Source: Deltaproteobacteria bacterium (lineage in GTDB: Bacteria; Desulfobacterota; Desulfarculia; Adiutricales; JAGVGV01). Taken from it: a DNA stretch of 6,101 nucleotides. Shown here in pieces: positions 5,194 to 6,101 of this stretch (positions are counted from its first letter, which is position 1; each line of letters starts with the position of its first letter). A program made the translations under genes and the position numbers. The notes beneath the pieces are model-generated. The model did no database searches. It worked only from the letters and a program-made list of their open reading frames with translations, and was not told the origin of the DNA. Location of the stretch: contig JADFXS010000176.1 of NCBI GenBank assembly GCA_015233515.1, positions 1 to 6,101 of the forward strand, read 5' to 3'.

Positions 5194-6012
5194 ATGCGCG
5201 AACTATTCAAAATGTGGCGAAACACCCGGATGATCGTTCTGACCGCGATCTGCGGCGCGGCCTATGTGGCCGTCCTTTTGCCTTTCAAAGGCCTGGTCAT
5301 CGTTCCCGGCCTGACCGAAGTCCGTCCCGGCGCCGCCCTGCCCATTATTCTCGGTTTCCTGTTCGGTCCGGCCGCGGTCTGGGGCGCGGCCATCGGCAAC
5401 ACCATCGCCGATGCCCTGGGCGGCATGCTGAGCCCCGGCACCATTCCCGGCTTTTTCGGCAATATGATCTTTGCCTATATCCCCTATTCCATTTGGCGGG
5501 CCTTGTTCGGCCGGACCAACCCGGTCCGGGCCGGTCTGAAGGGGTGGATAGTTCTATATCTCATCCTCGTTACGGATTGCCTGACCATCGGCGCCGTTAT
5601 CGGCTATGGCGTGGATTTACTGAAACTGGCCCCCTTCGCGGCCCTGGGCCTGATCATCACCGTGAACAATCTCCTCATCGCCGCCGTGTCCGTCCCGCTT
5701 TTGGTCGGCCTGCTCTACGAACGAGTCAGGCTCATGGGCCTGTTGTACTTCCAGGTCATGGACGAAGAACCGGCCGATCAGAATCCACCCGCCGGTTCAT
5801 TTCAACCCACGCGGCGCGCCTGGGCCGGCTTGAGTCTCTGCCTGATCGGTTCCATGCTGGCCTTCGCCATCGGATTGTATATCAGCGGCGAGTCCCTCGG
5901 CGCCGGTTACGGAGTCGCCGCTTTCAGCGCCGCGGCCAAAGGCAGCGTCGCCTTGGGCGCCGGTATGATCCCGGGGTTTTTGATTCTGTTGCTGGGCCTG
6001 ATCCTGCTTTGA
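5194..6012 (+). CDS. ECF transporter S component (substrate-binding membrane subunit), substrate unknown
   Basis: Very hydrophobic 272-residue inner-membrane protein. Helices lie near residues 12-36, 47-66, 82-106, 117-140 and 145-175, matching the compact S-component core. EVRPGAALPIILGFLFGPA (42-60) followed by AAIGNTIADALGG (65-77) is typical of a group of vitamin/queuosine-like S components. A linker (about 188-208, acidic and Pro-rich) leads to two extra hydrophobic segments (210-230, 252-272), longer than a normal S component of about 170-200 residues. The start is taken at ATG 5194-5196 because AAGGA lies about 8 nt upstream; ATG 5185, three codons earlier, would abut its Shine-Dalgarno. 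An ECF-type ATPase begins 5 bp downstream, so the two are co-transcribed. Base composition is visibly richer in G+C than the methyltransferase operon. The family call is good; the transported vitamin or metal cannot be named. Confidence 0.82.
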   Translation: MRELFKMWRNTRMIVLTAICGAAYVAVLLPFKGLVIVPGLTEVRPGAALPIILGFLFGPAAVWGAAIGNTIADALGGMLSPGTIPGFFGNMIFAYIPYSIWRALFGRTNPVRAGLKGWIVLYLILVTDCLTIGAVIGYGVDLLKLAPFAALGLIITVNNLLIAAVSVPLLVGLLYERVRLMGLLYFQVMDEEPADQNPPAGSFQPTRRAWAGLSLCLIGSMLAFAIGLYISGESLGAGYGVAAFSAAAKGSVALGAGMIPGFLILLLGLILL

Positions 6013-6017
6013 CGCCC

Positions 6018-6101
6018 ATGCCTCATCTCCTGACTTGCCGCGATCTGAACTTCACCTATCGCGGGGCAAGCTCCGCCGCCTTGAACAACATAAATTTTCA
6101 T
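6018..6101 (+). CDS. ECF/CbiO-type ABC transporter ATPase, N-terminal 28 codons; continues past the right edge
   Basis: ATG 6018-6020 opens a frame reading MPHLLTCRDLNFTYRG then ASSAALNNINFH. This is the usual beginning of EcfA/CbiO ATPases: a first beta strand, then an aromatic FTYRG A-loop, then ALNNINF before the Walker A, which falls outside the window. It begins 5 bp after the stop of the S component and has no clear ribosome binding site of its own, suggesting translational coupling. It would power uptake together with the S component and a T component expected downstream. Confidence 0.82.
   Translation, partial: MPHLLTCRDLNFTYRGASSAALNNINFH

Overview
The window looks like a stretch of chromosome from an anaerobic bacterium that uses corrinoid-dependent methyl transfer. 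Evidence for this is an MttB-superfamily methyltransferase gene, a cognate corrinoid protein and a dedicated transporter in one minus-strand operon. Strong AGGAGG ribosome binding sites and an ECF-type vitamin/metal transporter fit an acetogenic Bacillota/Clostridia-like lineage, but sulfate reducers and uncultured phyla carry similar sets. The lineage is an inference.

Layout. Reading leftwards from a promoter at about 4917-4945, the minus strand carries: a leader with a three-codon start-stop reading frame behind a very strong Shine-Dalgarno site; a 79-residue two-helix membrane protein; a 507-residue sodium:solute symporter; an MttB-type methyltransferase reading frame; about 330 bp of non-coding DNA rich in hairpins; a 210-residue corrinoid protein; a short terminator; and the 5' part of a FadR/GntR-type regulator that runs off the left edge. 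On the plus strand, from about 5141 to the right edge, a more GC-rich transporter locus begins with an ECF S component followed by the N-terminus of its ATPase. The two units are divergent.

How it would work. The symporter, with its small partner, would import a methylated amine, perhaps a betaine-like quaternary amine. The MttB-type enzyme would move one methyl group to the cobalt of the corrinoid protein, and a separate methyltransferase outside the window would pass it to tetrahydrofolate. A perfect 10-bp palindrome of the GntR type (TTGTATACAA) overlaps the -10 box of the operon promoter. This suggests that the GntR gene at the far end of the operon represses it until substrate is present.

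What is odd. The methyltransferase frame is continuous from a good start to a normal end (483 codons) but has two in-frame TAA codons (126 and 166). The GntR frame has one TAA, exactly where the family has a conserved Glu before AEGLV. All three are ochre, there is no frameshift, and the protein sequence on both sides is well conserved. The methyltransferase is not the pyrrolysine (TAG) type. The transporter, corrinoid and ECF genes are intact. Recent pseudogenisation of the catalytic and regulatory genes is the simplest reading, but base-calling error or ochre read-through remains possible. The non-coding DNA between the methyltransferase and corrinoid genes holds three palindromes that each carry a GTAG tetranucleotide at the foot (REP/BIME-like). 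Next to the corrinoid ribosome binding site lies a pair of mutually exclusive hairpins resembling an attenuator.
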